A DNA stretch of 64,000 nucleotides from Kordia sp965283645. GTDB taxonomy: Bacteria > Bacteroidota > Bacteroidia > Flavobacteriales > Flavobacteriaceae. The notes under the pieces are model-generated. The model worked only from the letters and a program-made list of their open reading frames with translations, was not told the origin of the DNA and ran no database searches. The first letter of the stretch is position 1. Every line of letters starts with the position of its first letter. Location of the stretch: positions 1,922,001 to 1,986,000 of the forward strand of contig NZ_CBDIPG010000001.1 of the NCBI RefSeq assembly GCF_965283645.1, given 5' to 3'. A program made the position numbers and the translations under genes. This document shows positions 1-8,933 of the stretch, piece by piece.

Positions 1-2
1 AA

Positions 3-290
3 TTGTATCGTATTTTGAAACCTGGCGGCATGGCAATTTTACAAATTCCACAAGATTTAGAACGTGACGTTACCTTTGAAGACGATTCTATTACAGGAGA
101 AAAAGAACGTACGGAAATTTTTGGTCAGTACGATCATGTGCGCGTCTATGGACTTGATTATTTTGATAAACTTCGAAGTATCGGATTCATTGTAAAAGAG
201 GAAGATTATACGGCTACTTTCACCGTTGAAGAATTAGATAAGTATTGCTTAATGGAAGGTGAAATTATTCCTGTTTGCTTTAAAAAATAG
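3..290 (+). CDS. Class I SAM-dependent methyltransferase, C-terminal fragment (cut by window edge)
   Basis: Only the last ~95 residues are in the window; the frame is open at the left edge, so the real start lies upstream. The first residues, YRILKPGG, are the post-motif III signature of class I (UbiE/COQ5-like, Methyltransf_11) methyltransferases, in which a strand and turn follow the catalytic core. The remaining part would be the last strands of the Rossmann-like fold. The SAM-binding motif I is outside the window, so the substrate cannot be suggested. The gene points toward the minus-strand lipoprotein gene, with 76 bases between their stops. Confidence 0.7.
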   Translation: MYRILKPGGMAILQIPQDLERDVTFEDDSITGEKERTEIFGQYDHVRVYGLDYFDKLRSIGFIVKEEDYTATFTVEELDKYCLMEGEIIPVCFKK

Positions 291-366
291 TAGTGAGTAA
301 TGAGATTTTGGTATTGAGTTCTTTATAGTGGCTTTGCTGAATGCTATTTTTTTTCGTTTTTTTGAA

Positions 367-741
367 TTAATTTATAATCTCAATCTTTGGAGTTACAATA
401 TGAATCACATCTTTAGAACGACCTTGTTTTATGATTTCATTATTTCCTTTTGACGTATTATCTACACCTTTTTCAGTTTTCGTTTTTCCTGTTATTCTTA
501 CTTTCTTTCCGTTTAATTTTTTCACTTCGTCATAATCTATCTCAACAACATATCCATTTATGTATATTCCGCCTTTTGTTGCGTTGCTACTATCAATTAC
601 AGCTATAAAGGAAATTTCTTTTTTCGAATCATTTTTTTCTTCACACGAAGTCAGACTACATAGCATAGAAATTATTATAAATATGCTCATGACAGTTCTG
701 ATTATTTTAAGGATACTTGTCAAATTAGTAAAACTTGACAT
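367..741 (-). CDS. Small putative lipoprotein, unknown function
   Basis: I do not recognise a family. A hydrophobic segment ends in a lipobox-like SLTSC followed by charged residues (EEKNDSKK), so export and lipidation are likely. The ~90-residue mature part is hydrophilic and contains VEIDYDEVKKLNGKKVRITGK, which could form a small beta barrel of OB-fold type; that is only an impression. Two ATG starts are possible: at 741, which gives a basic n-region (KIIRT), and at 690, which gives a short uncharged signal. A good promoter with its -7 box at 746-753 would put the transcript start at about 740, which favours 690. I keep the longer form because of the charged n-region. Confidence 0.55.
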   Translation of the reverse strand: MSSFTNLTSILKIIRTVMSIFIIISMLCSLTSCEEKNDSKKEISFIAVIDSSNATKGGIYINGYVVEIDYDEVKKLNGKKVRITGKTKTEKGVDNTSKGNNEIIKQGRSKDVIHIVTPKIEIIN

Positions 742-745
742 CACA

Positions 746-774
746 CAAACATAAGTTTTCTTCACTCTACACAA
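746..774 (-). promoter_or_regulatory. Bacteroidota-type promoter
   Basis: On the minus strand the -7 box TATGTTTG (746-753) fits TAnnTTTG, and TTG (772-774) lies 18 bases upstream. It would drive the small lipoprotein gene. Confidence 0.5.
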
Positions 775-813
775 TGTATTTCGTTTTCATATCTAACTAT
801 TTCAGAATATAAG

Positions 814-852
814 ATAAAAAATAACCACTAAACTTTACAAATCTAGTGGTTA
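814..852 (-). terminator. Intrinsic terminator after GG-leader peptide gene
   Basis: Inverted repeat TAACCACTA / TAGTGGTTA (arms at about 822-830 and 844-852), followed on the minus strand by a T run (816-820). It sits just after the stop of the 878-1144 peptide gene. Confidence 0.7.
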
Positions 853-877
853 CTATTTTTAAGTTACTATCATACAA

Positions 878-1144
878 TTAACAGATTCCCATTTGTGGGC
901 ACGAGCAAGATAGAAATAGACTTGGACAGTTAATTGTTTGTGGCGGACAGCCATTTGTTGGCGGACAAGTATTTGTCTGTGGACAGTTATTGGTAAAGTT
1001 GCAACCAACGGTTTTAGCACAATTTGTATCAACATCTATAAGGCAAGAATTTGTCGCGCCTCCTTTTACATCTGCTGATTTCAAACTAGATATAATGCTT
1101 TTGTTTAAATTTAGTCCCTTGTGATTTAAATTCTTTTTTTTCAT
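878..1144 (-). CDS. GG-leader, Cys-rich RiPP precursor (class I lanthipeptide-like)
   Basis: 88 residues. The leader MKKKNLNHKGLNLNKSIISS resembles Bacteroidota class I lanthipeptide / 'GG-family natural product' leaders: a Lys-rich start, an LNK motif, then a double-glycine end (VKGG) that a C39-type ABC transporter-peptidase would cut. The core of about 55 residues has ten Cys spaced mostly 5-8 apart, many in NxCPP-like contexts, with many Thr and Ser. It is clearly homologous to the precursors at 14186-14428 and 14544-14789 (shared DTNC, CPP and GIC end). No LanB, LanC, LanM or transporter gene is in the window, so the modifying enzymes must be elsewhere. The chemistry could be thioether rings or simply disulfides. 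Confidence 0.75.
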   Translation of the reverse strand: MKKKNLNHKGLNLNKSIISSLKSADVKGGATNSCLIDVDTNCAKTVGCNFTNNCPQTNTCPPTNGCPPQTINCPSLFLSCSCPQMGIC

Positions 1145-1261
1145 GATTCTATTTTTTATTTGGTTTATACTTATAATTTAAGCTATCCCAACTAGTTTTA
1201 AGAACATAAGACCATACTAAATAATATGTAAAACCATACTTAACATTTTTTATACTAAACC

Positions 1262-1296
1262 AAAAAAAGAGAATCCATCGAGGTAGATTCTCTTTT
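1262..1296 (-). terminator. Intrinsic terminator
   Basis: Arms AAAAGAGAATC (1265-1275) and GATTCTCTTTT (1286-1296) with a T run on the minus strand. It ends the 1357-1677 gene. Confidence 0.75.
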
Positions 1297-1356
1297 AAAT
1301 ACTAAAGAAAGTTTTCACTTCCTTCCCCTTTTAAAAAATATTTTTCTGTATCCTAA

Positions 1357-1677
1357 TTAATCCATCACTTTGGAAAGTTTTACCGTTTCGCCACACATAT
1401 CACTTGTGATTTTGAAAATTATAGCTCCTTTTTTTCCTTTGTTAGCCCAGTGCACCGTTTTTCCAACTTTACAAGAAATGCTTGTTTTGCTTCCTTTGTT
1501 TAAGGTTACATATCCAGTTCCTGTGTAGATGTAAATTTTATTTTTTGTATCGTTTATAAGCGAAAAACTACGTCCGTAGATTTCTGCTGTATTTTCAATT
1601 GTTGGTATAGCATCTTGCTGTATTTCTACAAAAGAAAGCATTGCCAATATACTTACTGTGATGAGTGTTAATTTCAT
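1357..1677 (-). CDS. Small secreted protein, unknown function
   Basis: 106 residues, family not recognised. Residues 1-18 form an N-terminal signal (MKLTLITVSILAMLSFVE). The mature part looks beta-rich, with repeated aromatic and Gly/Lys turns (YIYTGTGYVTLNKGSK) and two Cys (SCKVGK, DMCGET) that could form a disulfide after export. It lies between a GG-leader peptide gene and a T9SS cargo gene and carries no T9SS sorting domain itself. It has its own downstream terminator, so it may be monocistronic. Confidence 0.6.
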   Translation of the reverse strand: MKLTLITVSILAMLSFVEIQQDAIPTIENTAEIYGRSFSLINDTKNKIYIYTGTGYVTLNKGSKTSISCKVGKTVHWANKGKKGAIIFKITSDMCGETVKLSKVMD

Positions 1678-1791
1678 ATAGATTGTTATTAAGTTGTTTT
1701 ATTTGATTCGATTTTTGAAAAAACAATCGAACTGCTATGTTTCAATCCGATTGCTTTTCCCAGAAATGGCTTGCAATTGTTGGCTTGGGCA

Positions 1792-2472
1792 TTATTGTTT
1801 GATGATACGTTTTGTTATGAGATCACCATTGATTGTTTCTATGTTCATCATATAGATTCCAGTTTGCAAGTTTGAAACATCAAATGCAAGTTCACTTGTT
1901 GTAAATATTTTTGCTCCTATAATGGAATGAATGGTTATTTTTTTTATTGCGATTTCTGATTTAATTTTTAAAATGCCTTTCGTTGGATTTGGATAGATTT
2001 TTATGATCTTATTTTCCACGTCAAGTGTTGTTAATCCCAGTGTTGTACCATCATCAACATCTCCACTCATCGTACTAATAGCATCTGGGCAAAACCCAGC
2101 ACTTTGCCAATTTCCAGAACTAATATCTGGTGGATTCGGATGTGAAGCTGTTGTGCTGAAGTATAAAATCCCTGTTGAATAATTTGGCATATTTACGGGG
2201 CCATCATTGTCTAATTGCATTTCCCATCTATCTGCTACATCATTCCAAATAATTCGCATTTCGCAAACTCCTGCAGGACAACTTTGCCCGAAGTTTAGCG
2301 GTGTACTTTCGTATGTATTTCTAACAATACCTGCATCTGTGTTTGTATCAGTATTGGTTAACACAAAGTCTTGTGATCCCATAGCACCTGTACAACCTCT
2401 AAACGTAATTTGCGCGTGTCCTTCTAAACATAGCAAACTAAGGAGCGTAAAAACAATGTATATATTCTTCAT
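1792..2472 (-). CDS. Secreted protein with T9SS C-terminal sorting domain
   Basis: 226 residues from the ATG at 2472; the longer frame would need TTG at 2481. A signal peptide ends near GHAQ. The middle (about 20-145) is a compact beta-type domain with four Cys (RGCTG, QSCPAG, CEMRI, GFCPD) and a WNDVADRWEMQLD segment; I cannot name it. The last ~75 residues are a type A T9SS sorting domain: KIYPNPTKGIL, then a GAKIF turn, LQTGIYMMNI and an ending KRIIKQ. The protein is expected to be exported by Sec, moved across the outer membrane by T9SS, and cleaved or anchored there. The same tail type is on the next gene upstream. Confidence 0.8.
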   Translation of the reverse strand: MKNIYIVFTLLSLLCLEGHAQITFRGCTGAMGSQDFVLTNTDTNTDAGIVRNTYESTPLNFGQSCPAGVCEMRIIWNDVADRWEMQLDNDGPVNMPNYSTGILYFSTTASHPNPPDISSGNWQSAGFCPDAISTMSGDVDDGTTLGLTTLDVENKIIKIYPNPTKGILKIKSEIAIKKITIHSIIGAKIFTTSELAFDVSNLQTGIYMMNIETINGDLITKRIIKQ

Positions 2473-2568
2473 GTAGCACAATTTTGTCAGTTAATTAAGC
2501 GAATCTACTTGTTGACTCTTAAAAATGAGCTTAGCAGTTTCTGAAAGTCATTTTTCAACTGCTAAACC

Positions 2569-2603
2569 AAAAAAAACCTGCAAGTATTATTAGCACTTAC
2601 AGG
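2569..2603 (-). terminator. Intrinsic terminator
   Basis: On the minus strand, CCTGtaAGT...ACTtgCAGG is followed by eight T. It is placed 26 bases after the stop of the 2630-3445 gene. Confidence 0.7.
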
Positions 2604-2629
2604 ATTTATACAATAATGTAAACTATAAA

Positions 2630-3445
2630 TTATTGCTTGATAAAACGTTTGGTAATTTCTGCACCTTCTACGGAAGTAATTTTCAAAATGTACATTCCTT
2701 GCGAAAGCCCTGTAACATTTATATTTGTTTCTGTAGCTTGCAATACTTTCTTTCCTAATAGATTGTAAATTGCAACACTTTTTATGATACTATTGGTTTG
2801 AATATTGATACTATTTGATGTCGGATTAGGGTAAATTTTTACGTTATCTTCTAAAAGCTGTACATCAGTTGTACTTAGTGTAGCAAAGTTAAATGTACTC
2901 ATTCCTGAAACTGCTGATGCGCTTGAATCTACTACATTGATGTACTGCGCTGATCCATCGTCTACCATATCTGCTTGCATAAACGATTTTAGTGATGTGA
3001 CTGAATTTGCCAATGCTGAGTTGTTTTCTAAAATTTTTAATTCTCCATTTACTGGATTACCATTTACAGTGAATGTAAACATGTCTGAATTTGTAGCTGC
3101 AGATGGCGCGGCTAATGATACAGGACTCCCTAAAGTTTCTGTAACTAGGTATCCATCAATGTTAGGCGCTCCTACATTATTGCCATCAAAAAATGTAGAA
3201 CTCGCAGCTCCTCCTAACGAAGATACCGTTGTAATGGTAACACCATCTGGTAGTACTAATGTGAATCCGTAACTCTGCACCGAAGTAGCAAAATTATTAG
3301 CACTTGTATTGGGCACTGCTTGTACTGTAAAACTATAGCCACTGTTGTGCTGTAAAGTATACGTATATCCATCTTGTGCATATATTTGATGCATAAAACA
3401 TGTACACATCAGTGTTAGTAGACTTAATAATATATTTTTTTTCAT
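2630..3445 (-). CDS. Secreted protein with T9SS C-terminal sorting domain
   Basis: 271 residues. The signal peptide ends at IYAQ (about residue 24). Residues 25-190 form one beta-sandwich-like domain rich in Ser, Thr, Val and Asn with few charges, similar in feel to cohesin-like or adhesin domains; the exact family is not recognised. Residues ~200-271 are a T9SS type A sorting domain: VKIYPNPTSNSINIQ, then VAIYNLLGKKVLQ, LSQGMYILKI and KRFIKQ. It is probably delivered to the cell surface or medium. It begins 34 bases after the stop of the 1503-residue surface protein on the same strand, so the two may be cotranscribed. Confidence 0.82.
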   Translation of the reverse strand: MKKNILLSLLTLMCTCFMHQIYAQDGYTYTLQHNSGYSFTVQAVPNTSANNFATSVQSYGFTLVLPDGVTITTVSSLGGAASSTFFDGNNVGAPNIDGYLVTETLGSPVSLAAPSAATNSDMFTFTVNGNPVNGELKILENNSALANSVTSLKSFMQADMVDDGSAQYINVVDSSASAVSGMSTFNFATLSTTDVQLLEDNVKIYPNPTSNSINIQTNSIIKSVAIYNLLGKKVLQATETNINVTGLSQGMYILKITSVEGAEITKRFIKQ

Positions 3446-3479
3446 CGTATTTTGCTATCTAATTGTAGTATTTAATTTT

Positions 3480-6400
3480 TTAATTTTCTGGAAGTTGTTC
3501 TTGAATTTGATACGTACTAAAGTTTAAAAAGTTTCCTGGATGCGCTAATACGTTTTGAAGAATTAAAGGCGTATCAGGTGTAGTTCCTGTGTATTGTGTA
3601 TTACCATCCATATTGATATCATGAACATTGTAACCTTCTGATATATATGTAGGGAAATTGAGGAAGTTTCCTGCATCATTTAATACTTGTGATAAGATAC
3701 TAGGAGTATCTGGAGTAGTTCCTGAATATTGTACGATATCATCACCATTTACATTTCCTGCCCACATTGCAGTTATGCCGCTTGGCATCCCAAAAGTAGT
3801 TTGTGAGTTGCTTCCAAACGTGATTTGATTGTTTGCGTCTGTAAAGTCTACTATCGCAGTTGTTCCGCTTAAACTAATGGTATTATTTGTCATAACTCCT
3901 AAGTGGTTTCTGTGTTTTAGTACTACGTAATAGCTTCCTACCGATTGATTGAAGAGTAAAGAAGAAGTACCATCTACTGCAACGACATCACCATCACGTT
4001 GTAGTAATGCTGATTGTGAATCTAAGATTATTGTATTGGTTGTAACGTCTCTTAATTCTACCCAAATCCAATCTATAATAGCATCATTTCCTGTCACAGT
4101 AAATACAGCAGCATCACATGTGGCTCCATCTGCGTACGGAGATGTTGTTGGCAAATCATTTCCGGCTCTTAAATCGTCATTCATAATAGCATTTCCTCCT
4201 AACATTGGTCCTTGTAAAAAGACTCTTGGCGATAGCAATACTGAAGTTGCTGCAGCGTATTCGTACGCTCCTATGTCTACCGTTGTATCTTCTACACGAT
4301 TGTTGTTCGCTACATCTGTTGTACCAATTACAAACGTATTGTTTCCGGCATTGATTGCTGGCGACGAAGCTGTTAATGTGTAATCTCCATTAGCTGCATC
4401 TGTGAACAAAGGATTTGCGTTGGATGTATTTGTTTGACTTCCAGCTGGAACACCTACAAAGTTATTTTCATCTATTGCGTTATTTACTGTAATCGAATTA
4501 GCAATGATCGTATGACCGTTTGTGATTACACGAGTAACAGCATTGTTAGCACCTCTATTTCCGTAAAATACTGAATTAGAAACTACAACCGTATGATTTG
4601 CTGTACCAGAACGACTTGCGCTGAATGTTCCTCTGTTTGTTGATGCACGCGTTCCGATATCTGTGTTGTCCACAAATGTACAGTTGGTTACTGTTGACGT
4701 TAATGAACTACTTGTACCATTGGCACGTAACCAAACAGAACTTCCTGTAAATCCTAGGTTCGATCCTGAGTTTCTAGTTGTATTGTTATAGAATAAACTG
4801 TTTGCAAGTGTTACTGTATAACTAACATTGTTTCCGTTTATAGCGTATAATCCTGCCGCATACGTACCTAAGTTATCATGAAAGATACTGTTCAACACAC
4901 TTATTGTTTCTCCATTGGCACAACGCGCAAATATTGAAGAACCACCAATGGATACATTGTTACGAAATTTACTGTTTGTAACAACTAAATTATCAACACC
5001 AACATCTTTGTAGATTCCTGCACCAAAACGATCGTCTCCAGAACTTGCAGTTGCTTGTCCTCCAGAAATTACTATTCCGTCAAGGGTAAGACTTTGTCCA
5101 GTAACCTCAACAACATGATATAAGTTTTCATTACGTCCGCCACCGCTGAAAGTAACTACAGTATCATCATCATTTACATCACCAGAAAGAATAGTTTCAT
5201 TAGCTCTAAAATCGCGCTGAGAGAGTTGTGTTTCCGTTCCGTTGAATCCTCCATAAATTGTTAGGTTGTCATTTGTGATCATGAAAGAGTTTAAACGACT
5301 TGTTCCTGCTGGTTTGTAGGTTCCGGCAGCCACCCAAATTACATCATCATTACTGGCAACAGTCAAAGCAGTTTCGAGTGAAGTATATGCGTTTGTCCAG
5401 CCACTTCCATTGTCTGCGCCAGTAGCACTTGCATTTACAAAGATTGGCACTTTAAACCCTAGCGTATGTAATTCGTATGCGCTTGGACTTCCTGAACAGT
5501 TTGCACGTAAGTAAATGTCATAAAAGTTAGAACTTAATCCTGTAAGTAATTGACTGTTTCCAGAGATTCCATTGATTGTTGTTCCGCTTCCAATTGGCAT
5601 TCCGCTTACAACGTATACTACATCAAATGTATCTCCTGAATCAAACGGATGATTCCAAGTTAGTGTAGCTTCTGTAGCAACGGTTGCACTTGGTGTAAGT
5701 GTTATGTTGAAGAATTCGCCACAATTCGCGGTAAATTCATACGCTCCCATATCTACAGTAGTGTCAAAAATACGTTGATTTCCATCTATGTCTTCTGTAA
5801 TATCTACAGGCAAAAAGCTATTATTCCCTGCGTTAATTGCTGGTGAATTCAGTTGTAATGTAAAGTCGGTAGCACTTGTAAATAAAGGATCTAGATTAGT
5901 TCCGCCTTGTTGTCCGCCTTCTACAATTGAGTTGTTTACTGGTGGAAATGGTGCTGTAACAAATTGTAGTGGCGTACTGCTTCCGTTTCCATAAATAATA
6001 CAGTTGCTAATTGTTGATAATTCTGCAGCTCCAGAAGCTGTAATTACTTGTCCGCTTTGCGCTGAATTGTTTGTGAATGTTGAGTTGATAACGTCTACTT
6101 GTACTACGCTTGCCGAACCATTTACACGTCCAATTCCTAAGCATGAACCTGTATTTCTAGAGGTTGGTGTTGTATTGTTTGTAAATACGCTGTTGACTAT
6201 TTGACCTGAGATTGTTGCACCATTCTGTCCATAATATAACATTATTGGTGCTAATCGACTGTAATTGGAACGTATTTTAGAATTTGTAAAATCTACTTGG
6301 TAGCTTACAGAAGCATTTCCGTTTTGTATGTATGTTCCAAAAACGGCTCCGTTATCTCCTGTATTATTTTCTAAGATACAGTTATTAAATTTAGCTTCTA

Positions 6401-7991
6401 CTCTTTCAGCTGTATTTACCAAGGCTACGTATACTGCACCACCAGTTCCATTATTGATACGGTTTGCTACATTTCCTGTAAAAGTTCCTCCTCCAGAAGG
6501 ATTTGCATCTGAAATAGTAAGACCATCTACTACTACATCTGTCATGTCTTCTCTTAGTGATATGATATGATATGCATTATCTGTTCGTGTCGTTTCTGTG
6601 GTTGTAAGTGTTCCGTTGTCATTTCCTTGCAAGTCTCCGCTAAGTTTTGTGATATTGATTGCAGGATCACGTTGTGACAACATGGTTTCTGTTCCGTTGA
6701 AACCTCCATATATTTTTACGAGTGTTGGAACGGTAAATGTTGCCATTCTTGGATCTGCATTTGTGGTTGTTGGTGTGTATGTTCCATCAGCTATCCAAAT
6801 GGCGCGTTCTGTTCCAACAGGAATTCCTGAAAGTGCATCATTTAAGCCTGTATACGCATTTGCCCAGCTAGAACCATCATTAGCACCTGTTGCATCAATA
6901 TCAACATAGATTATTTCTTGTACGGCAGTCGTTGTGATTGAAGCTACATCTGACCAACCTGATAAGATTCCGTTACATGTACTCCTTACATAGATATCAT
7001 AAGCCGTTGTAGGCAATAAACCGTTTAATGTATATGGACTTGCACCAACATTTGAAACGATGGTTCCTGTGCTAGGATTGCCACCTGAAGTTGTATAGGA
7101 AACGTCCCAAGAAGTTTGATCTGGTGTTGCCATCCAAGATAAATCGACTGAACTTGATTGTACATCCGTTGCAGTTAATTGCGTTGGAATACAACTATCA
7201 GCATCATTGTATAATGCGTTTACTTCTGCCGAACTTAAGGTTCTGGTGTAGCGACGAATGTCATCAATAGCATCTCCGTACACACGATCGGAAATTAGAT
7301 TTCCGTTTCTGTTATTTCCTGCTGTAATTCGTTCTAAAGTAGATAATTGACCATAAATTTGTCCTGATTGTGCCGGCGGCGTACTTGTTCGTGTTAATGT
7401 ATTGTCTAAAACACCATCGATGTAAAGATTGTATTCATAGTGTATGTTTCCGTTTAGTGCGCCATTGTCTATGGTTAGTACGATATGATGCCAGTCGTTA
7501 TCAGCTACAAAAGCATTACTACGAAAACCGTGTGCTCCTGTATAGAAGGTACTTTCAGAGGCTTGCATGAAGTTATATCCGTAGCGATAATTTGCATTGA
7601 GATCAATTTTCCCTTCATCTAAGGCTAAAAAGAAACCAATTTCTGTACTTGTTGGAATTCGCGCATTACGTTTGTGATAATCAATTATTGCGCGATCAAA
7701 TGTATCGTTTGTATTTGTTTTAATCCAAAAACTTATGGAAGCTCTATTGGTTGGCGCTACTTGCGGTGTGAATAGAAAAGAGTTATTTAGTTCGATAGCA
7801 TTTGTTGGCGCGCCTTCACGGTCTGCCACTGTTGCTATTGTTCCGCCAGATTGCGTTAAGTTATCAGACCCAACAGTTGTGTTGTAGCTTCCGTTTGTAA
7901 ATAGGTATTCATGTGTTAATCCGCTGGTTGGAATTTGTGCAAATGAGATACTTATTATAAAGAGAAATAGGGAAAATACTTTTGTCTTCAT
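3480..7991 (-). CDS. Large multidomain surface protein (LamG, FN3, two beta-helix modules, dockerin-like end)
   Basis: 1503 residues with a signal peptide (1-19, ending SFAQ). Domains in order: LamG/concanavalin-like (about 25-262, with WIKTN, DWHHIVLTID and LYIDG); fibronectin III (about 266-355); right-handed beta-helix module (about 360-755, opening IYVDIDATGANDGSSW and carrying IYGGFNGTETMLSQRD); second FN3 (about 757-850); second beta-helix module (about 852-1245) that is clearly a duplicate of the first (IFVNASATGADNGSGW, IYGGFNGTETQLSQRD). A domain of unknown type follows. The last 95 residues contain two dockerin/EF-hand-like calcium loops (GNVNGDDIVQYSG and DINMDGNTQYTG), each followed by TTPDTP. 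No T9SS sorting domain is visible. Adhesion or glycan binding is the likely role, by inference. Confidence 0.8.
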   Translation of the reverse strand: MKTKVFSLFLFIISISFAQIPTSGLTHEYLFTNGSYNTTVGSDNLTQSGGTIATVADREGAPTNAIELNNSFLFTPQVAPTNRASISFWIKTNTNDTFDRAIIDYHKRNARIPTSTEIGFFLALDEGKIDLNANYRYGYNFMQASESTFYTGAHGFRSNAFVADNDWHHIVLTIDNGALNGNIHYEYNLYIDGVLDNTLTRTSTPPAQSGQIYGQLSTLERITAGNNRNGNLISDRVYGDAIDDIRRYTRTLSSAEVNALYNDADSCIPTQLTATDVQSSSVDLSWMATPDQTSWDVSYTTSGGNPSTGTIVSNVGASPYTLNGLLPTTAYDIYVRSTCNGILSGWSDVASITTTAVQEIIYVDIDATGANDGSSWANAYTGLNDALSGIPVGTERAIWIADGTYTPTTTNADPRMATFTVPTLVKIYGGFNGTETMLSQRDPAINITKLSGDLQGNDNGTLTTTETTRTDNAYHIISLREDMTDVVVDGLTISDANPSGGGTFTGNVANRINNGTGGAVYVALVNTAERVEAKFNNCILENNTGDNGAVFGTYIQNGNASVSYQVDFTNSKIRSNYSRLAPIMLYYGQNGATISGQIVNSVFTNNTTPTSRNTGSCLGIGRVNGSASVVQVDVINSTFTNNSAQSGQVITASGAAELSTISNCIIYGNGSSTPLQFVTAPFPPVNNSIVEGGQQGGTNLDPLFTSATDFTLQLNSPAINAGNNSFLPVDITEDIDGNQRIFDTTVDMGAYEFTANCGEFFNITLTPSATVATEATLTWNHPFDSGDTFDVVYVVSGMPIGSGTTINGISGNSQLLTGLSSNFYDIYLRANCSGSPSAYELHTLGFKVPIFVNASATGADNGSGWTNAYTSLETALTVASNDDVIWVAAGTYKPAGTSRLNSFMITNDNLTIYGGFNGTETQLSQRDFRANETILSGDVNDDDTVVTFSGGGRNENLYHVVEVTGQSLTLDGIVISGGQATASSGDDRFGAGIYKDVGVDNLVVTNSKFRNNVSIGGSSIFARCANGETISVLNSIFHDNLGTYAAGLYAINGNNVSYTVTLANSLFYNNTTRNSGSNLGFTGSSVWLRANGTSSSLTSTVTNCTFVDNTDIGTRASTNRGTFSASRSGTANHTVVVSNSVFYGNRGANNAVTRVITNGHTIIANSITVNNAIDENNFVGVPAGSQTNTSNANPLFTDAANGDYTLTASSPAINAGNNTFVIGTTDVANNNRVEDTTVDIGAYEYAAATSVLLSPRVFLQGPMLGGNAIMNDDLRAGNDLPTTSPYADGATCDAAVFTVTGNDAIIDWIWVELRDVTTNTIILDSQSALLQRDGDVVAVDGTSSLLFNQSVGSYYVVLKHRNHLGVMTNNTISLSGTTAIVDFTDANNQITFGSNSQTTFGMPSGITAMWAGNVNGDDIVQYSGTTPDTPSILSQVLNDAGNFLNFPTYISEGYNVHDINMDGNTQYTGTTPDTPLILQNVLAHPGNFLNFSTYQIQEQLPEN

Positions 7992-8160
7992 TATAATATA
8001 ATTTATAGTTTATGAAGCAAAAGTATCTGGCTTACTATATGTATTTCTTATGATCTTCTGAAAGTTAGTTTTGAGTTGCTAAACGTTTTTCAGTATTTTT
8101 TTGAGAATGATTTTTTCAGATTTATCTAAAGTGTATTTGCGTTTTTTCTTTCAAAAAAAG

Positions 8161-8913
8161 CTATCCAATGTTTTGAACAATAGCTAGAAACTCTTCTTTT
8201 TTATCTTTTGAGATGGAAACTGTTTCGTTATTATCCATGATGATATAACCGCCATCTTTTTTGATATATTCTTTGATGTATTTGAGATTGATAAGGTAGG
8301 AACGGTGTGGTCTGTAGAATGTTTTTACTTTTATGAGTAAGGAAACGAAGTGTTTTAATGGCTTGCTAACTAAGATTCCAGATTCGTTGACAGTGGTTAT
8401 TTTGGTGTACATTCCATCAGCTTCTAATAAGATGATTTCGTTGAAGTCTACAAATTTGAAACCGTCCGAAAATGGCAACCCAATTTTGTTGAAGTTTGAT
8501 GATGCCAAGCTTTTTTTGAGTTCTTCTAGTTTGATGTTGATTTGCGATTTTCCAATGTGTTTGAGTGCTTTTTCAACAGTTTCTTGAATTTGTGTTGCGC
8601 GTACAGGTTTTAGTAAGTAATCAATAGCTGAGAGTTGAAATGCTTTGATGGCATATTCGCTGTACGCAGTTGTAAAGATAATTTCGAAATTAAAGTTGTC
8701 TTTTTCTATAAAATTTAAGATTTCTAACCCAGAATGTTGTGGCATTTCAATGTCTAAGAATACAATTTGTGGTTGCTCTTTTTTGATCAATTCAATTCCT
8801 GATAATAAATCTTCAGCTTCAAAGATTTCTGTGATTTTAGGACAGTTTTCAGAAATTAAGATATTGAGTAAGTTTCTAGCTTTTCGTTCGTCGTCTATGA
8901 TAATTACTTTCAT
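8161..8913 (-). CDS. LytTR-family response regulator
   Basis: 250 residues. The N-terminal receiver domain (about 1-120) has the acidic pair D7-D8, the phospho-acceptor D54 (FLDIEMPQ), the T/S position in FTTAYSEYA and K in YLLKPV. The C-terminal LytTR DNA-binding domain (about 145-248) shows TVNESG, HRSYLINLKYIKEY and a final ETVSISKDKKEEF. The start lies 20 bases after the stop of the upstream 977-residue kinase on the same strand, so it is very likely the partner of that kinase. LytTR regulators bind direct repeats upstream of targets. The large surface-protein gene lies directly downstream and is a plausible but unproved target. Confidence 0.93.
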   Translation of the reverse strand: MKVIIIDDERKARNLLNILISENCPKITEIFEAEDLLSGIELIKKEQPQIVFLDIEMPQHSGLEILNFIEKDNFNFEIIFTTAYSEYAIKAFQLSAIDYLLKPVRATQIQETVEKALKHIGKSQINIKLEELKKSLASSNFNKIGLPFSDGFKFVDFNEIILLEADGMYTKITTVNESGILVSKPLKHFVSLLIKVKTFYRPHRSYLINLKYIKEYIKKDGGYIIMDNNETVSISKDKKEEFLAIVQNIG

Positions 8914-8933
8914 TCGTTTATTTCTATATGAAC

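Noticed and set aside
3480..3800. T9SS sorting domain at the end of the 1503-residue protein
   Set aside because: The tail lacks the YPNP...G-x-Y pattern seen in the two neighbouring cargo proteins; it has dockerin-like loops instead.
2937..7570. Several 60-145-codon plus-strand open frames opposite the surface protein genes
   Set aside because: They lie fully antisense to long minus-strand genes with clear domains and look like Pro/Val/Ser-rich shadows of Thr/Asn-rich coding.
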